A model generated the notes under the pieces. It was not told the origin of the DNA and did no database searches. It worked only from the letters and a program-made list of their open reading frames with translations. Both the position numbers and the translations under genes were made by a program. From Lachnospiraceae bacterium (GTDB lineage Bacteria; Bacillota; Clostridia; Lachnospirales; Lachnospiraceae), in contig CABIZF010000011.1 in NCBI GenBank assembly GCA_902363135.1, positions 1-64,000 on the forward strand: a DNA stretch of 64,000 bases, given 5' to 3'. Position 1 is the first letter of the stretch. Every line of letters starts with the position of its first letter. Shown here one piece after another: positions 17,287 through 26,470 of this stretch.

Positions 17287-17382
17287 GCACTTTTTTCAAT
17301 TTTGCAGGATTTTATGAATAATGGCTGATCTGAGGAGATTTTATCGAGTGAAATTTATGCAGAAAAGCGTGAACAGGCTAGA

Positions 17383-18561
17383 CTACCGGGCCAGAAAGAG
17401 CCCGGCATCTTTGGTGATGTGAAAACCGTTCGCGACCTTTCGCTCCACAAAGGTACGGAATTCGTGATAACGGTCCAGCAGCAGCTGGTTCTGATTCCCA
17501 TGACAGGAAAGAATATATTCAATCAGAGGCTCGGCGCGATCCAGCTCGATAGAATCTTCGTAATACCGGCAGGTGACGTCTGGAAAATACGGGGCGAGCA
17601 GGTCGGCACCGTTTTCCAGCCCAAACCGCTCATACAGCTTTTCCGCAGAGAGTACGATGCGGCTGTCAAATTCCTGCACAAGTGTGCTGATTTCACACAT
17701 ATGCCGTCTGCCATAGGTACTGCAAAGAAAGCGGCCGCCTTTTTTCAGAACACGGCGCACCTCAGAAAAGACCCTGCCGGGCTCCTGGCAGTAGAACAGG
17801 ACATGATTGGCGATGACGAGATCAAAGCTCTCGTCCGGATAAGGAATCTCATGGCAGTCAAAGGAGCGGAAGGAAAAGCGGGAGTCGGCAGCTCCGATGC
17901 TTCTGCGCGCATCCCGAAGCATGCCGGACGACACATCGGAGAGTGTGATGGCAAGTGATGCCGGAAGTTTGTCGCGGTTTTCCGTCCAGAGCGCACCGTT
18001 GCCGCAGCCAACTTCAAGGATCAGCTGCCCATCTGCAATTTCGCACTGCTCATAGACCCATGGGAACCAGCCCTGCGGATTCGTCGAAAACTCATGGTGC
18101 AGCCGTATGCGGGCAGAAATGTTGGAGGCATCCCGGTACTGCGTCTTGAGACTTTTTTCCATTCCGGTCAGGTGAATCAGATCGAGCATCTGGCTCCAGT
18201 CCACCTGCTCATTTTTCCGGATCACATTTACCGTATCCTCAATGGCATGCTCTACGAGCTGCATCTGCTCGATCCGGTCCTGTACGAGCTTCTTCTGCAT
18301 TTTCAAAGACGTAAGCATAAAATGATAGTCCGTATCATTGATCGTCATTTCCCGGATATCGTCGAGCGAGAATCCCAGATATTTGAGCAGAAGGATCTGC
18401 TGCAGTCTTGCAAAATCTGAGTCTGTGTAAAAGCGTGCACCGGATGGGTTAACGTAGGATGGCTTTAAAATATTCTGTTTATCGTAAAAACGAATTGTCC
18501 GGATAGAGACGTTTGCCATGCGGGCAAACTGACCGGAGGAGTAGTAGCCGGGAAGATTCAT
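17383..18561 (-). CDS. MerR-family regulator fused to a SAM-dependent methyltransferase
   Basis: The 392-residue protein has a MerR DNA-binding domain (about 4-72: SGQFARMANVSIRTIRFYDK, then GARFYTDSDFARLQQILLLKYLGFSLDDI), a dimerisation helix (about 80-115), and a class I methyltransferase domain (about 165-290: LILEVGCGNGALW as the SAM loop, then ANHVLFYCQEPGRVFSEVRRVLKKGG). The start at 18561 is preferred because AAGGAG lies 11 bases upstream; an ATG at 18582 would add seven residues. It lies immediately upstream of the rfb operon on the same strand. Such fusions could couple SAM or substrate binding to transcription. Targets and methyl acceptor are unknown. Confidence 0.88.
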   Translation of the reverse strand: MNLPGYYSSGQFARMANVSIRTIRFYDKQNILKPSYVNPSGARFYTDSDFARLQQILLLKYLGFSLDDIREMTINDTDYHFMLTSLKMQKKLVQDRIEQMQLVEHAIEDTVNVIRKNEQVDWSQMLDLIHLTGMEKSLKTQYRDASNISARIRLHHEFSTNPQGWFPWVYEQCEIADGQLILEVGCGNGALWTENRDKLPASLAITLSDVSSGMLRDARRSIGAADSRFSFRSFDCHEIPYPDESFDLVIANHVLFYCQEPGRVFSEVRRVLKKGGRFLCSTYGRRHMCEISTLVQEFDSRIVLSAEKLYERFGLENGADLLAPYFPDVTCRYYEDSIELDRAEPLIEYILSCHGNQNQLLLDRYHEFRTFVERKVANGFHITKDAGLFLAR

Positions 18562-18580
18562 GGATCGATTTTCTCCTTCC

Positions 18581-18968
18581 ATTCCAAAATATCAATACAG
18601 TCCATCCAGACTGTTTTTGCATTTTGCTACATTCTTTACATCAATCGAACGTTCAGCACATAGGCCACAGACACGCTCTTCGAGCGATGCGCTGCTGCGC
18701 AGCTTCTGTCTGTGGCTAATGGGCGTTCCGCCCATTCCAAAATGCCAATACAGTCTTTCGCAAATAAATTTGCTTCAGACTGTCTTTGCATTTTACTACA
18801 TTCTTTACATCAATCGAACGTTCAGCACATAGGCCACAGACACGCTCTTCGAGCGATGCGCTGCTGCGCAGCTTCCGTCTGTGGCTAATGGGCGTTCCGC
18901 CCATTCCAAAATGCCAATACAGTCTTCCACAAATAAATTTGTTCCAGACTGTTTTTGCATTTTGCTAT
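18581..18968 (-). repeat. 2.4 tandem copies of a 153-169 bp structured repeat in the MerR-methyltransferase leader
   Basis: Units begin at ATTCCAAAAT at 18581, 18734 and 18903 (last truncated). The first is 16 bp shorter, because it lacks a small insert inside the ACAGTC...GACTGT hairpin. Each full unit carries nested hairpins, including CCACAGAC/GTCTGTGG with CGCTC/GAGCG and GCGCTGCTGCGC inside. The copies are nearly identical. They lie between the candidate promoter at 18991-19019 and the methyltransferase start, so they would be transcribed as its leader. No protein is encoded. Confidence 0.85.
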
Positions 18969-18990
18969 TGTGCTGAACTGGTTATATTAT

Positions 18991-19019
18991 ATGATAGGGT
19001 GGGAAGGGAGGGGAGTCAA
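18991..19019 (-). promoter_or_regulatory. Candidate promoter of the MerR-methyltransferase gene
   Basis: On the minus strand, TTGACT (19019-19014), 17 bp, TATCAT (18996-18991), with a second TATAAT a few bases on. The implied leader to 18561 is about 420 nt and contains the tandem repeats. The stretch 19020-19172 shows nothing recognisable. Confidence 0.55.
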
Positions 19020-19172
19020 GGGAAAACTTTGGATCTGCGTTGGCAGAAAAACTTTGGGTTTGTGTGGGAAATGTTTTGAGGTTGAAGGAACAGGTTGCGG
19101 AACAGTAAAAAATCAGGTTGCATACGAGACGAAATCACGATAGAATAAAAAGAGTTTACCTGTGTTTAGTAA

Positions 19173-19330
19173 AGCGGACATTCGCAATCCGCTTCGCTAC
19201 TTGCTCATGAACGCAGTCGCTTCGCGATCTGTCAGTGGGAGCTTTCAACTCCCACTGACATAAGCATCCTCCCCTCACCCACCGCTTAGTGCTCCGCGCA
19301 CTTGAATCGGGGGAATGCTTATCTGCGTTC
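19173..19330 (+). repeat. Palindromic repeat, copy 2
   Basis: Left module AAGCGGACATTCGCAATCCGCTTCGCTACTTG (split here in words only: GCGGACATTCGC then AATCCGCTTCGC), then a GTCAGTGGGAG/CTCCCACTGAC hairpin, then the right module with stem ATAAGCATCCTCCCC/GGGGGAATGCTTAT around ACCGCTTAGTGCTCCGCGC. The outer stem differs in sequence from copy 1 but is still paired. It lies between the repeat-rich leader and the PAP2 gene. A 15-codon frame at 19384-19431 follows, with nothing to support it as a gene. Confidence 0.8.
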
Positions 19331-19434
19331 AAAGAACAGAAAAGGGTACACGGGAAGTAAAACGGAGCACGGAGAAGGCAGGTATGAGTGAATGGGAGAT
19401 GCGGCTGCTACAGATGCTCCAGAAAGGATAAACT

Positions 19435-19995
19435 ATGATCGATACATTACTGACGATTGACGGGCAGATCCTGATATGGATTCAGGAGCATCTGCGTCAG
19501 GCATGGCTGACGCCGGTGATGACAGGCATCACAAAGCTTGGAGGGCTCGGTCTGATCTGGATCGTGATCTGCCTTTTGCTGCTCTGTTTTAAGAAGACCC
19601 GCTGGGCAGGGGCAGCCGGGCTGCTGGGCCTTATTTTTTCATTGTTGCTGAATAATCTTTGCCTGAAACGCCTTGTTGCACGGACACGTCCTTATGAGGT
19701 CGTCGAGGGACTGAAGCTGCTTACGGCGAAGGCGACAGACTTTTCCTTCCCGTCTGGACATGCCGGATCTTCTTTTGCGGCAGCGACGGCGATCTGCTGT
19801 ATGCAAAAAGGCAGCAGATGGCGCTGGCTGACCCTGGCGCTCGCCATCCTGATGGGATTTACGAGGCTGTACATTGGAATTCATTATCCGACGGATGTGC
19901 TGGCGGGCGCACTGACAGGCGCACTGTGCGGCGCGGCGGCTTATCTGGTGATGAAGCGCTGCCGGATGGCCTGGACGGAGCGTAAAGGAGATTGA
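19435..19995 (+). CDS. PAP2-family membrane phosphatase (undecaprenyl-diphosphatase type)
   Basis: This 186-residue protein has about five membrane segments and the three PAP2 phosphatase motifs: KRLVARTRP (about 82-90), PSGH (about 106-109) and TRLYIGIHYPTD (about 143-154), with the catalytic His residues. Relatives dephosphorylate undecaprenyl diphosphate or phosphatidic-acid-type lipids on the outer membrane face, recycling the carrier for wall polymers. The ribosome site is GAAAGGA. The gene stands alone, with a strong terminator at 20017-20072. Confidence 0.88.
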   Translation: MIDTLLTIDGQILIWIQEHLRQAWLTPVMTGITKLGGLGLIWIVICLLLLCFKKTRWAGAAGLLGLIFSLLLNNLCLKRLVARTRPYEVVEGLKLLTAKATDFSFPSGHAGSSFAAATAICCMQKGSRWRWLTLALAILMGFTRLYIGIHYPTDVLAGALTGALCGAAAYLVMKRCRMAWTERKGD

Positions 19996-20016
19996 CCGTA
20001 TAAAAGGCAGGAAAAG

Positions 20017-20072
20017 AAATGGCTCATGGAGCTTCTGGCGATGTAGTGCCCAGAAATTCCATGAGCCATTTT
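20017..20072 (+). terminator. Terminator after the PAP2 gene
   Basis: AAATGGCTCATGGAGCTTCTGG pairs along its length with CCAGAAATTCCATGAGCCATTT (one bulge), followed by TT. It is a long, nearly perfect hairpin. Confidence 0.85.
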
Positions 20073-20139
20073 AACCGAATCAAGCAAGTAGCGAAGCGGA
20101 TTGCGAATAACCGCTTGACCCGAATCAAGCAAGTCCCCG
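20073..20139 (-). repeat. Palindromic repeat, copy 3 (short)
   Basis: AACCGAATCAAGCAAGTAGC, then GAAGCGGATTGCGAATAACCGCTTGACC, then CGAATCAAGCAAGTCCCC (listed as separate pieces). It is the inverse orientation of the left module of copy 1, followed by one arm of the outer stem. It fills the gap between the terminator and the L,D-transpeptidase gene. Confidence 0.7.
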
Positions 20140-20142
20140 AAA

Positions 20143-21465
20143 TCAGTAGATCACAACGGTCGTTCCGTTCGGACAGTTATCATAAATGTACTGGATGTCT
20201 TCGTCGTACATCCGGATGCAGCCGCCGGAGACAGGTTTGCCGATATTCGGTGCGGCGATCGATCCATCCGGGTTGTGCAGCCGGGAATGGAAGGCGTTCT
20301 TTCCGTAGAAATATACGACAGGAGCCTGATAGGTGCCGTTTTCATAAGTCCAGCGCTCCTCGCGGCCACGAATCTTGCAAATATGGGTGGCAGTAGGACT
20401 GGCAGCCTTTCCGGTCGCAATCTTTGCTGTGCGAAGCAGCTTCCATTTGCCTGCAGAACCGGTATACAGGCAGTATTCCTGTGTATAAGTGCTTACCCAG
20501 ATCAGATATTTGGTCGAGCTGGAATAGCCGCTTTGATTGACATAGTTCTCTTTCAGCTTTTTACTGTAAGACTTCTTCGTGTAAATGGAAGAGGTAAAGT
20601 TTAGCTTTGAGAGACTGATATAAACCATATCTTTGTTTGGAAGCTGCACCTTACAGGTGCCTCCGTAAGTGACGACGGTGACCTTTGTGCCTTTTTTTAC
20701 CAGCTGGCGTTTGGATTTGGAATTTGCCGGGCTGGCTGTCACATTGGATAATACAGTAGCCTTATACCAGATCGTCCGGACTGAGGCAACGGCAGAAGAG
20801 ATCGTCGGTGCTTTTTTTGTGATCACCCGGGACCAGGAGCCATAACGGGTCACACCGTTTACCGTGCGATAGGCGCGAAGCTTGAATTTATAGGTCTTTC
20901 CGGCAGTGAGTCCGGAGACAGAGCCATTGACTGACTTGGAAGTGGCGATTTTTTCATATTTCTTTGTCTCACTGTTGTACTGAAACAGTGCGTATCCAGT
21001 CGCCTTTTTTACCTTTGACCAGGAAAAGTAAAATTTCCCATTCGCATTTTTATAAATTTTGAAGTTCGAAGGAGCTGCGAGTGCCGCAATCATTGGCCGT
21101 GCTTTGACAGTTCTGGAGACTTTCCGGCTGTAATATTTTGTGCCTCCGGCAGAGCGGACGCTGCGGATATAAAAATAGTAGGTCTTGCCGGGTCTCAGCT
21201 TGCTTTTCGTGTAGGAAGTCTTTTTAGTTGTGGCGATTCTGGTAAATTCACCGGATGTTCCGGTGCGCATATACACCTCGTAGGCAGTTGCACCGGAAGC
21301 CTTTTTCCAGGTCAGTGACACAGCGCTCTCAGAAGAGGTGCGGGCAGTGACAGATGGTACGGCAGCCGGAGTTGTACTCTTTGCGGCAAAGGCAGTCAGC
21401 GAAAAGCAGAACGCCAGCAGCAAGGAGAGGCAGAGGGCTGCATGACAGCGTTTGAAAAGCTTCAT
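20143..21465 (-). CDS. Secreted L,D-transpeptidase with two fibronectin type III domains
   Basis: The 440-residue protein has a signal peptide (1-28, ending AFA before AKS), two FN3 modules (about 38-122 and 128-215), a bacterial SH3-like stretch (about 225-285) and a YkuD catalytic domain (about 310-440). The catalytic part shows FHSRLHNP and VSGGCIRM; the nucleophile is the Cys of SGGC, where many relatives have SHGC. These enzymes make 3-3 peptidoglycan cross-links or anchor proteins to the wall. The start at 21465 has AAAGGAG about 10 bases upstream; a longer N-terminal frame has no ribosome site. It is transcribed alone. Confidence 0.9.
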   Translation of the reverse strand: MKLFKRCHAALCLSLLLAFCFSLTAFAAKSTTPAAVPSVTARTSSESAVSLTWKKASGATAYEVYMRTGTSGEFTRIATTKKTSYTKSKLRPGKTYYFYIRSVRSAGGTKYYSRKVSRTVKARPMIAALAAPSNFKIYKNANGKFYFSWSKVKKATGYALFQYNSETKKYEKIATSKSVNGSVSGLTAGKTYKFKLRAYRTVNGVTRYGSWSRVITKKAPTISSAVASVRTIWYKATVLSNVTASPANSKSKRQLVKKGTKVTVVTYGGTCKVQLPNKDMVYISLSKLNFTSSIYTKKSYSKKLKENYVNQSGYSSSTKYLIWVSTYTQEYCLYTGSAGKWKLLRTAKIATGKAASPTATHICKIRGREERWTYENGTYQAPVVYFYGKNAFHSRLHNPDGSIAAPNIGKPVSGGCIRMYDEDIQYIYDNCPNGTTVVIY

Positions 21466-21663
21466 TATAATAATACTCCTTTCCTGTATACAGATTGTCT
21501 TACTGGATTTTATTACAAAAAGTATACATTTATTACGAAATAATGTCAATAAAGTGACTGTTTTCTTAAGAAAAAAAGTGCCTTTCAGCTGTACAAAGGA
21601 TTGGATTTCTGATAAAATAGGGCAAGGAAAATATGATATCGAAGAGAAAGGAATCGAAACAGA

Positions 21664-24600
21664 ATGAAAAAAGTAACGGTAGTTCGGCAGAACCGTTGTG
21701 ATAAAGAAATGAAGCTGCTTTTATTCGGCTGTTTTTTCTTTTATTTTGCCATGCAGCTTTTTGTGGGGGTGACTGACCGTCCGCAGCTTGTCAATGCAAT
21801 TAATATGGCTTTGTATCTGGTGTTTGTGCCAGGCTTTGCATTTCGGACGGGGTATCGGTTTCGAACGATTCAACGGCTTCGAAGTGAGGAGCAGGGGAAA
21901 AAGGAAATCTTTGGGATGGCGCTGTGCAGTTATGCGGCCTTTTTTGTGCTTGCGGTGTTGGATGGTGTTGCAAGGGGCGGTTCCTTTGGGCATGCATTTT
22001 TTAATACGCTGACCTTATTGGCGATTCCCGGAAGCGCTGCTGTCTTTTTTATGCTTGCGCTTTTACTGCTGCTGGCAGGTGTTTTTTATAGACCGTTACA
22101 GGTGCTGGCGGGGAAAAAACGGGTAATGGTGATCGCAGTTTTGGCTTTTGCACTTTGCTCTTTTCTGAGGGTAAGAGGAGAGGGATATGCGATTACGGCA
22201 GCTCTGTTCGGCGTGGAAGGCATGGCGGCAGTTCCGGCAATCCCGTATGTGGCATATTTCCTGCTTGGCATGTGGTTTGAGGAACAAAAGCCGGGCTTTT
22301 CATGGAAGCTTTTCGGAGCTGCAGTGATATTGACCGTGGCAGCATTGCTGCTGTATCGCACACCTGCACAGGAGCTATGTCGGCTCTGTATTTCTGCTCT
22401 TCCGGTATATCTGGTTTATGTGATCAGCGAGGTGTTTTCTGATCTGACCCTGCGCTTTTATTCAGCAAGATTTGTGACAGATACTGTGGAGCTGGTGTTT
22501 GCTGCTTATGCAGCTGTACTTGCGGTCGTGTACAGATTCGGACTGCTGAATGAGATTGATGTGAAAAAGACATTACTCCTAGCGGTCGGAGTACTGGCTT
22601 TGCTTTATGGTCTGATCCTTGGTGTGTGGGTATTTGCAAAGCTGTATGAGAAGGCGGGAGAGGTGTTTGCTCATAAAGTAAAACATCCGAATCTGGCATA
22701 TTTTCTGATTTATACAGTCGTATTTACCGGACTATTTTGTCTGGCATTTATTGATTTCTTTCGGTTTGGCCGGACGCTTCTTTGGAAGGCGGATACGGTC
22801 TCACAGTATTATCCGCGAGCGGTCTTTTTTGCGGATTATATTGCAAAGGCGGTCGGCAATCTTCTGCAGGGAAGACTGGTATTTCCGATGTACGACTTCC
22901 GAATGGGGATGGGCGGTGAGGTAACATACAGTCTGGAACCATTATATTTCCTGTTTGCGCTGTTTGGACGGGAAAATGTGGAAAAGACCTATATATTACT
23001 GATATTCCTGCGCTTTTACCTTTCAGGGCTTAGTGCCTCAGCGTTCTGCCTGTATTTTAAGAAAAATCATGTGACAGCCTTCCTGGCAAGTCTGGTGTAT
23101 GTGTTCTGTGGATTTTCTTTTTACGGGGGTGCACGTCACCCGATGTTCATGGTGCAGATGATCTTTTTCCCGCTGCTGATTATTGCAATCGAGGAGATCA
23201 TCCGGAAGCGGCGCTGGTATTTGTGTACGATACTGGTTGCACTGTCACTGTTTTCGAATTACTATTTTCTGTACATGAGTACGATCGGTATGGGAATCTA
23301 TTTTCTGGTGCGTTTTTTTTGCCAGCCGGAAAAGAAAGACCGGAGCCTGAAAAACTTCATCGGAAGAGGGCTTGTAATCTCCGGGTCGTATCTGCTCGGT
23401 GTAGCGATGTCGTGCATCGTTCTCGTGACAACATTTGGGCTGTATGTCGGATCGGGCCGCAGCGGATCAGCGGTTATTAAGACACCGTCCCTGTTTTATT
23501 ACCATGCAAAATGGCTTTTAAGCTGCTTTCTCTGCTTTCCGACAACGGCCAATTCTCCGGGCGACTGGCTGAAGCTTGGCTATCTGCCGATTGCGTTTCT
23601 GGCAGTCGTATTTCTGTTTACGAGAAAGGGCAGGAAGGAGCTGAAGATTTTTTCTGTACTGTCTGTGATTCTGATGGCGCTGCCTCTGTCCGGATTTGTG
23701 TTTAACGGTTTCAGTTCAATCAGCAACCGCTGGTGCTATATGCTGTCATTACTTGTGGCGTATATTGTGGCAGACTGTCTGGAGGATATGCGCAATATGA
23801 GCAGGCGTGAGCTTCTCATCTGTGCGGGTGTGACATTGCTGTACGGGTATCTGGTGTTCTTTGGCGATTACTCGAATACGCGTTACATGAAGGCTGCGTT
23901 TCTCTGCATAGCTGCGACCTATGCGGGGCTTTTGCTCTGCCAGGAGCGCTCGCGGCAGTTCCGGTACGTGGCGAAACAGAGTATTCTGCTGCTGATGACG
24001 ATGGGGATGGTCGTTGTGAACGGACATCTTCTTTACAGCGGAGCCGGTGTGGTACGGGAATACACAGAGCCCGGCGAGGCACAGCAGAAGTCGGAGGATA
24101 CACCGCTTCGTGCGATTTCACAGGTGGAGGATGACAGCTTTTACCGTGTTACGACGCCGAAATTGAATTACTCTACGATTTCTTCCTCTATTATGCTGGA
24201 TTATAACAGCATTTCCATGTTTAATAGTACATTAAATGGAAGTATTATGGAATATCTGGAAAAAATGGGAAGCACAGGCTACAGCGTAACGCAGCTTTTC
24301 GGCTTGAGTAACCGGACATTTCTGAATGCACTGGCTGCTGTGAAATATTATGCTTATTACGACAGTCCGAAACGCCCGCTGCCTTACGGGTATGAGACAG
24401 CGATAGAGACTGATCTGGATGGAAAGCAGACGACAGTCAGTGAAAATCAGTATGCGCTTCCGATCGGTTACACGTATACTGATGCAATTTCACGGGAAGA
24501 ACTGGAAGAATATGATACACTGAAACGTCAGGAAGTGCTCATGCAGCGTGTGATGTTGGAGGATCTGGACGATCAGGGAACCGCAGACATCGCCATGACA

Positions 24601-25425
24601 CAGGAACCGCTAGATTTTACAGTTGCAAAAGAAGATGGACTGTACTACAATGGAACGCGGCTTACGACGAAAAATGAAGAAGAAACCGAGACGGAGGATA
24701 TTCAGTCAGATGAGGAGGAGCCGTCCGGCGGAGAAGACGAGGAACAGGAGCAGACGTATACACTCACGCTCAATCTTCAGACACAGCCGGATTCGGAGAC
24801 GTATCTTGTGCTGAAAAATGCAGTTCTGAAGGGAAATATGACAGAGACACCAATTAATATTTCCTTTCAAAATGCGGAAAATGAACTGAGCTATAAGTTC
24901 CGCTCGGACGATGACCGTTATGGCACCGGACAGCAGGATTATGTATTTAATCTCGGCTATCACGAAGATGCATTTACGACCTGTGAGATCAGCTTTGACC
25001 GGGCCGGAATGATTTCCTTTGACAGCATGGAGCTTTACAGCCAGTCGATGGAAAACTATCCGGATTATATAGAGCATCTGACAGAGAATGTATTGGAAGA
25101 TGTTACTGTGGGAGAAGATGAGGTGACCGGGAATATTTCGCTGGATGAGGATAAATATCTGGTGCTGAGTATTCCGTATCAGAAAGGATGGACCGCCTAT
25201 GTGGATGGCGAAGAGACGGAGCTTTTGCGTGCCAATTATATGTATATGGCATTACCGCTTTCTGCGGGAGAACACAGCATCCGTCTGACCTTTGCAATCC
25301 CGGGAGTGAGGTATGCAATGATTATTATGCCGTCTGCAGCCGGAGTATTTGTTCTGCTGCTGCTTGTGAGATGGCTGAGGCGCAAACGCAGAGTAAAAGA
25401 TTGCGCTGCGGGCAATGAAGAATAA
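21664..25425 (+). CDS. YfhO-family membrane glycosyltransferase with an extra N-terminal membrane domain
   Basis: The 1253-residue protein has two parts. Residues 1 to about 335 contain about ten membrane helices with weak likeness to acyltransferase-3 proteins (AIPYVAYFLLGMWF). From about 345 the YfhO pattern begins (DFFRFGRTLLWKADTVSQYYP, RMGMGGEVTYSL, VFCGFSFYGGARHPMF), with many helices to about 800, an extracellular region to about 1215 including an acidic stretch near 1005-1030, and a final helix. In Bacillus, YfhO works with the GT2 enzyme CsbB to glycosylate lipoteichoic acid from a lipid-linked sugar. The next gene, overlapping by 11 bp, is a CsbB-like GT2. The function of the N-terminal extension is unknown. 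Confidence 0.8.
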   Translation: MKKVTVVRQNRCDKEMKLLLFGCFFFYFAMQLFVGVTDRPQLVNAINMALYLVFVPGFAFRTGYRFRTIQRLRSEEQGKKEIFGMALCSYAAFFVLAVLDGVARGGSFGHAFFNTLTLLAIPGSAAVFFMLALLLLLAGVFYRPLQVLAGKKRVMVIAVLAFALCSFLRVRGEGYAITAALFGVEGMAAVPAIPYVAYFLLGMWFEEQKPGFSWKLFGAAVILTVAALLLYRTPAQELCRLCISALPVYLVYVISEVFSDLTLRFYSARFVTDTVELVFAAYAAVLAVVYRFGLLNEIDVKKTLLLAVGVLALLYGLILGVWVFAKLYEKAGEVFAHKVKHPNLAYFLIYTVVFTGLFCLAFIDFFRFGRTLLWKADTVSQYYPRAVFFADYIAKAVGNLLQGRLVFPMYDFRMGMGGEVTYSLEPLYFLFALFGRENVEKTYILLIFLRFYLSGLSASAFCLYFKKNHVTAFLASLVYVFCGFSFYGGARHPMFMVQMIFFPLLIIAIEEIIRKRRWYLCTILVALSLFSNYYFLYMSTIGMGIYFLVRFFCQPEKKDRSLKNFIGRGLVISGSYLLGVAMSCIVLVTTFGLYVGSGRSGSAVIKTPSLFYYHAKWLLSCFLCFPTTANSPGDWLKLGYLPIAFLAVVFLFTRKGRKELKIFSVLSVILMALPLSGFVFNGFSSISNRWCYMLSLLVAYIVADCLEDMRNMSRRELLICAGVTLLYGYLVFFGDYSNTRYMKAAFLCIAATYAGLLLCQERSRQFRYVAKQSILLLMTMGMVVVNGHLLYSGAGVVREYTEPGEAQQKSEDTPLRAISQVEDDSFYRVTTPKLNYSTISSSIMLDYNSISMFNSTLNGSIMEYLEKMGSTGYSVTQLFGLSNRTFLNALAAVKYYAYYDSPKRPLPYGYETAIETDLDGKQTTVSENQYALPIGYTYTDAISREELEEYDTLKRQEVLMQRVMLEDLDDQGTADIAMTQEPLDFTVAKEDGLYYNGTRLTTKNEEETETEDIQSDEEEPSGGEDEEQEQTYTLTLNLQTQPDSETYLVLKNAVLKGNMTETPINISFQNAENELSYKFRSDDDRYGTGQQDYVFNLGYHEDAFTTCEISFDRAGMISFDSMELYSQSMENYPDYIEHLTENVLEDVTVGEDEVTGNISLDEDKYLVLSIPYQKGWTAYVDGEETELLRANYMYMALPLSAGEHSIRLTFAIPGVRYAMIIMPSAAGVFVLLLLVRWLRRKRRVKDCAAGNEE

Positions 25426-26470
25426 AAGGTCTGAACAGACAGAGAATGAAATATCACATAGTCAGGAGAAAAGAAACGTGTTATACTCAATTATCATACC
25501 ATGCTACCGCTCGTCAAAGACGATCCGCAAGGTCGTCGAGCTGACGATGAAGGAGCTGGAAGCGATCGGAAAAACGGAATATGAATTTGTGCTGGTGGAC
25601 GACTGTTCACCGGATGGCGGAGAGACAATGGCAGCTCTGATGGGTCTGGTGCGGGACTATACCTGTGTGCGCGTCGTCGAGCTTGCAAAGAATGCAGGGC
25701 AGCACAATGCAGTGATTGCCGGACTGAATGCGGCGAGGGGCGATGCATTTATTGCGATGGATGACGATATGCAGACACATCCGTCCCAGCTGAAATTTTT
25801 ACTGGAAAAGTTTGAGGAAGGGACGCATGATATTGTGTATGGCTATTATCCGCACAAGAAACACAGCAAATTCCGGAATTTCGGCAGTTATATCAATTAT
25901 CTGTCTGTGCGGATTCTTCTGAAAAAGCCGAAGGATCTGAAGACATCGAGCTTTTGGGTGATTAAAAAATTTGTTCGGGATTATGCGATTGAATATAAGA
26001 GTGCCTATACACATTTGCAGGGACTCTTTCTTCGGACGACGCGGAATATCTGTTCGGTTCCGATCGAACATTTTGACCGGGAGGTCGGTACTTCCAATTA
26101 TACATTAAAGAAGCTGCTGAAGCTCTGGTCAAACATCATCGGATTTTCGATTGTGCCACTGCAGATGGCGACTGTGACCGGATTCATTTTTTCCATTATC
26201 GGAATCATCGGGGCGGTTGTGACCGTGATTCATAAGATCATGCGGCCGCTGACACAGCTTGGCTGGCCATCGATAATGGTGGCGATCTGTTTTTTCTCCG
26301 GAATCATTCTGCTGTTTATGGGCGTGATCGGAGAGTATATTGGGCGGATTTTCCTTGGAATGAGCAACAATCCGCAGTTTGTCGTGCGTGCGGTGCACGA
26401 GAGAGCAGATGAAAAAGAAAACCAGCCGGAGGCGCCTGCAGCGGCTGTGAAAAATAAGGAGGATGTATGA
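25415..26470 (+). CDS. GT2 glycosyltransferase, CsbB/GtrB-like (polyprenyl-phosphate sugar transfer)
   Basis: The 351-residue protein has an N-terminal GT2 domain (about 24-230; YSIIIPCYRSSKTI, FVLVDDCSPDGG, NAGQHNAVIAGLNAARGD, AMDDDMQTHP with the metal-binding acids) and two C-terminal membrane helices (about 243-268 and 288-312), the layout of enzymes that load a sugar onto undecaprenyl phosphate. It overlaps the YfhO gene by 11 bp and the ATP-grasp gene by 4 bp, so the three are translated together. It probably supplies the lipid-linked sugar used by the YfhO protein. Confidence 0.88.
   Translation: MKNKRSEQTENEISHSQEKRNVLYSIIIPCYRSSKTIRKVVELTMKELEAIGKTEYEFVLVDDCSPDGGETMAALMGLVRDYTCVRVVELAKNAGQHNAVIAGLNAARGDAFIAMDDDMQTHPSQLKFLLEKFEEGTHDIVYGYYPHKKHSKFRNFGSYINYLSVRILLKKPKDLKTSSFWVIKKFVRDYAIEYKSAYTHLQGLFLRTTRNICSVPIEHFDREVGTSNYTLKKLLKLWSNIIGFSIVPLQMATVTGFIFSIIGIIGAVVTVIHKIMRPLTQLGWPSIMVAICFFSGIILLFMGVIGEYIGRIFLGMSNNPQFVVRAVHERADEKENQPEAPAAAVKNKEDV

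Noticed and set aside
18581..18968. CRISPR array
   Set aside because: Repeats are long (153-169 bp), adjacent rather than spaced by unique spacers, and no cas genes are present.
19384..19431. 15-codon frame before the PAP2 gene
   Set aside because: Too short, no clear ribosome site or conserved feature; probably chance next to a repeat copy.
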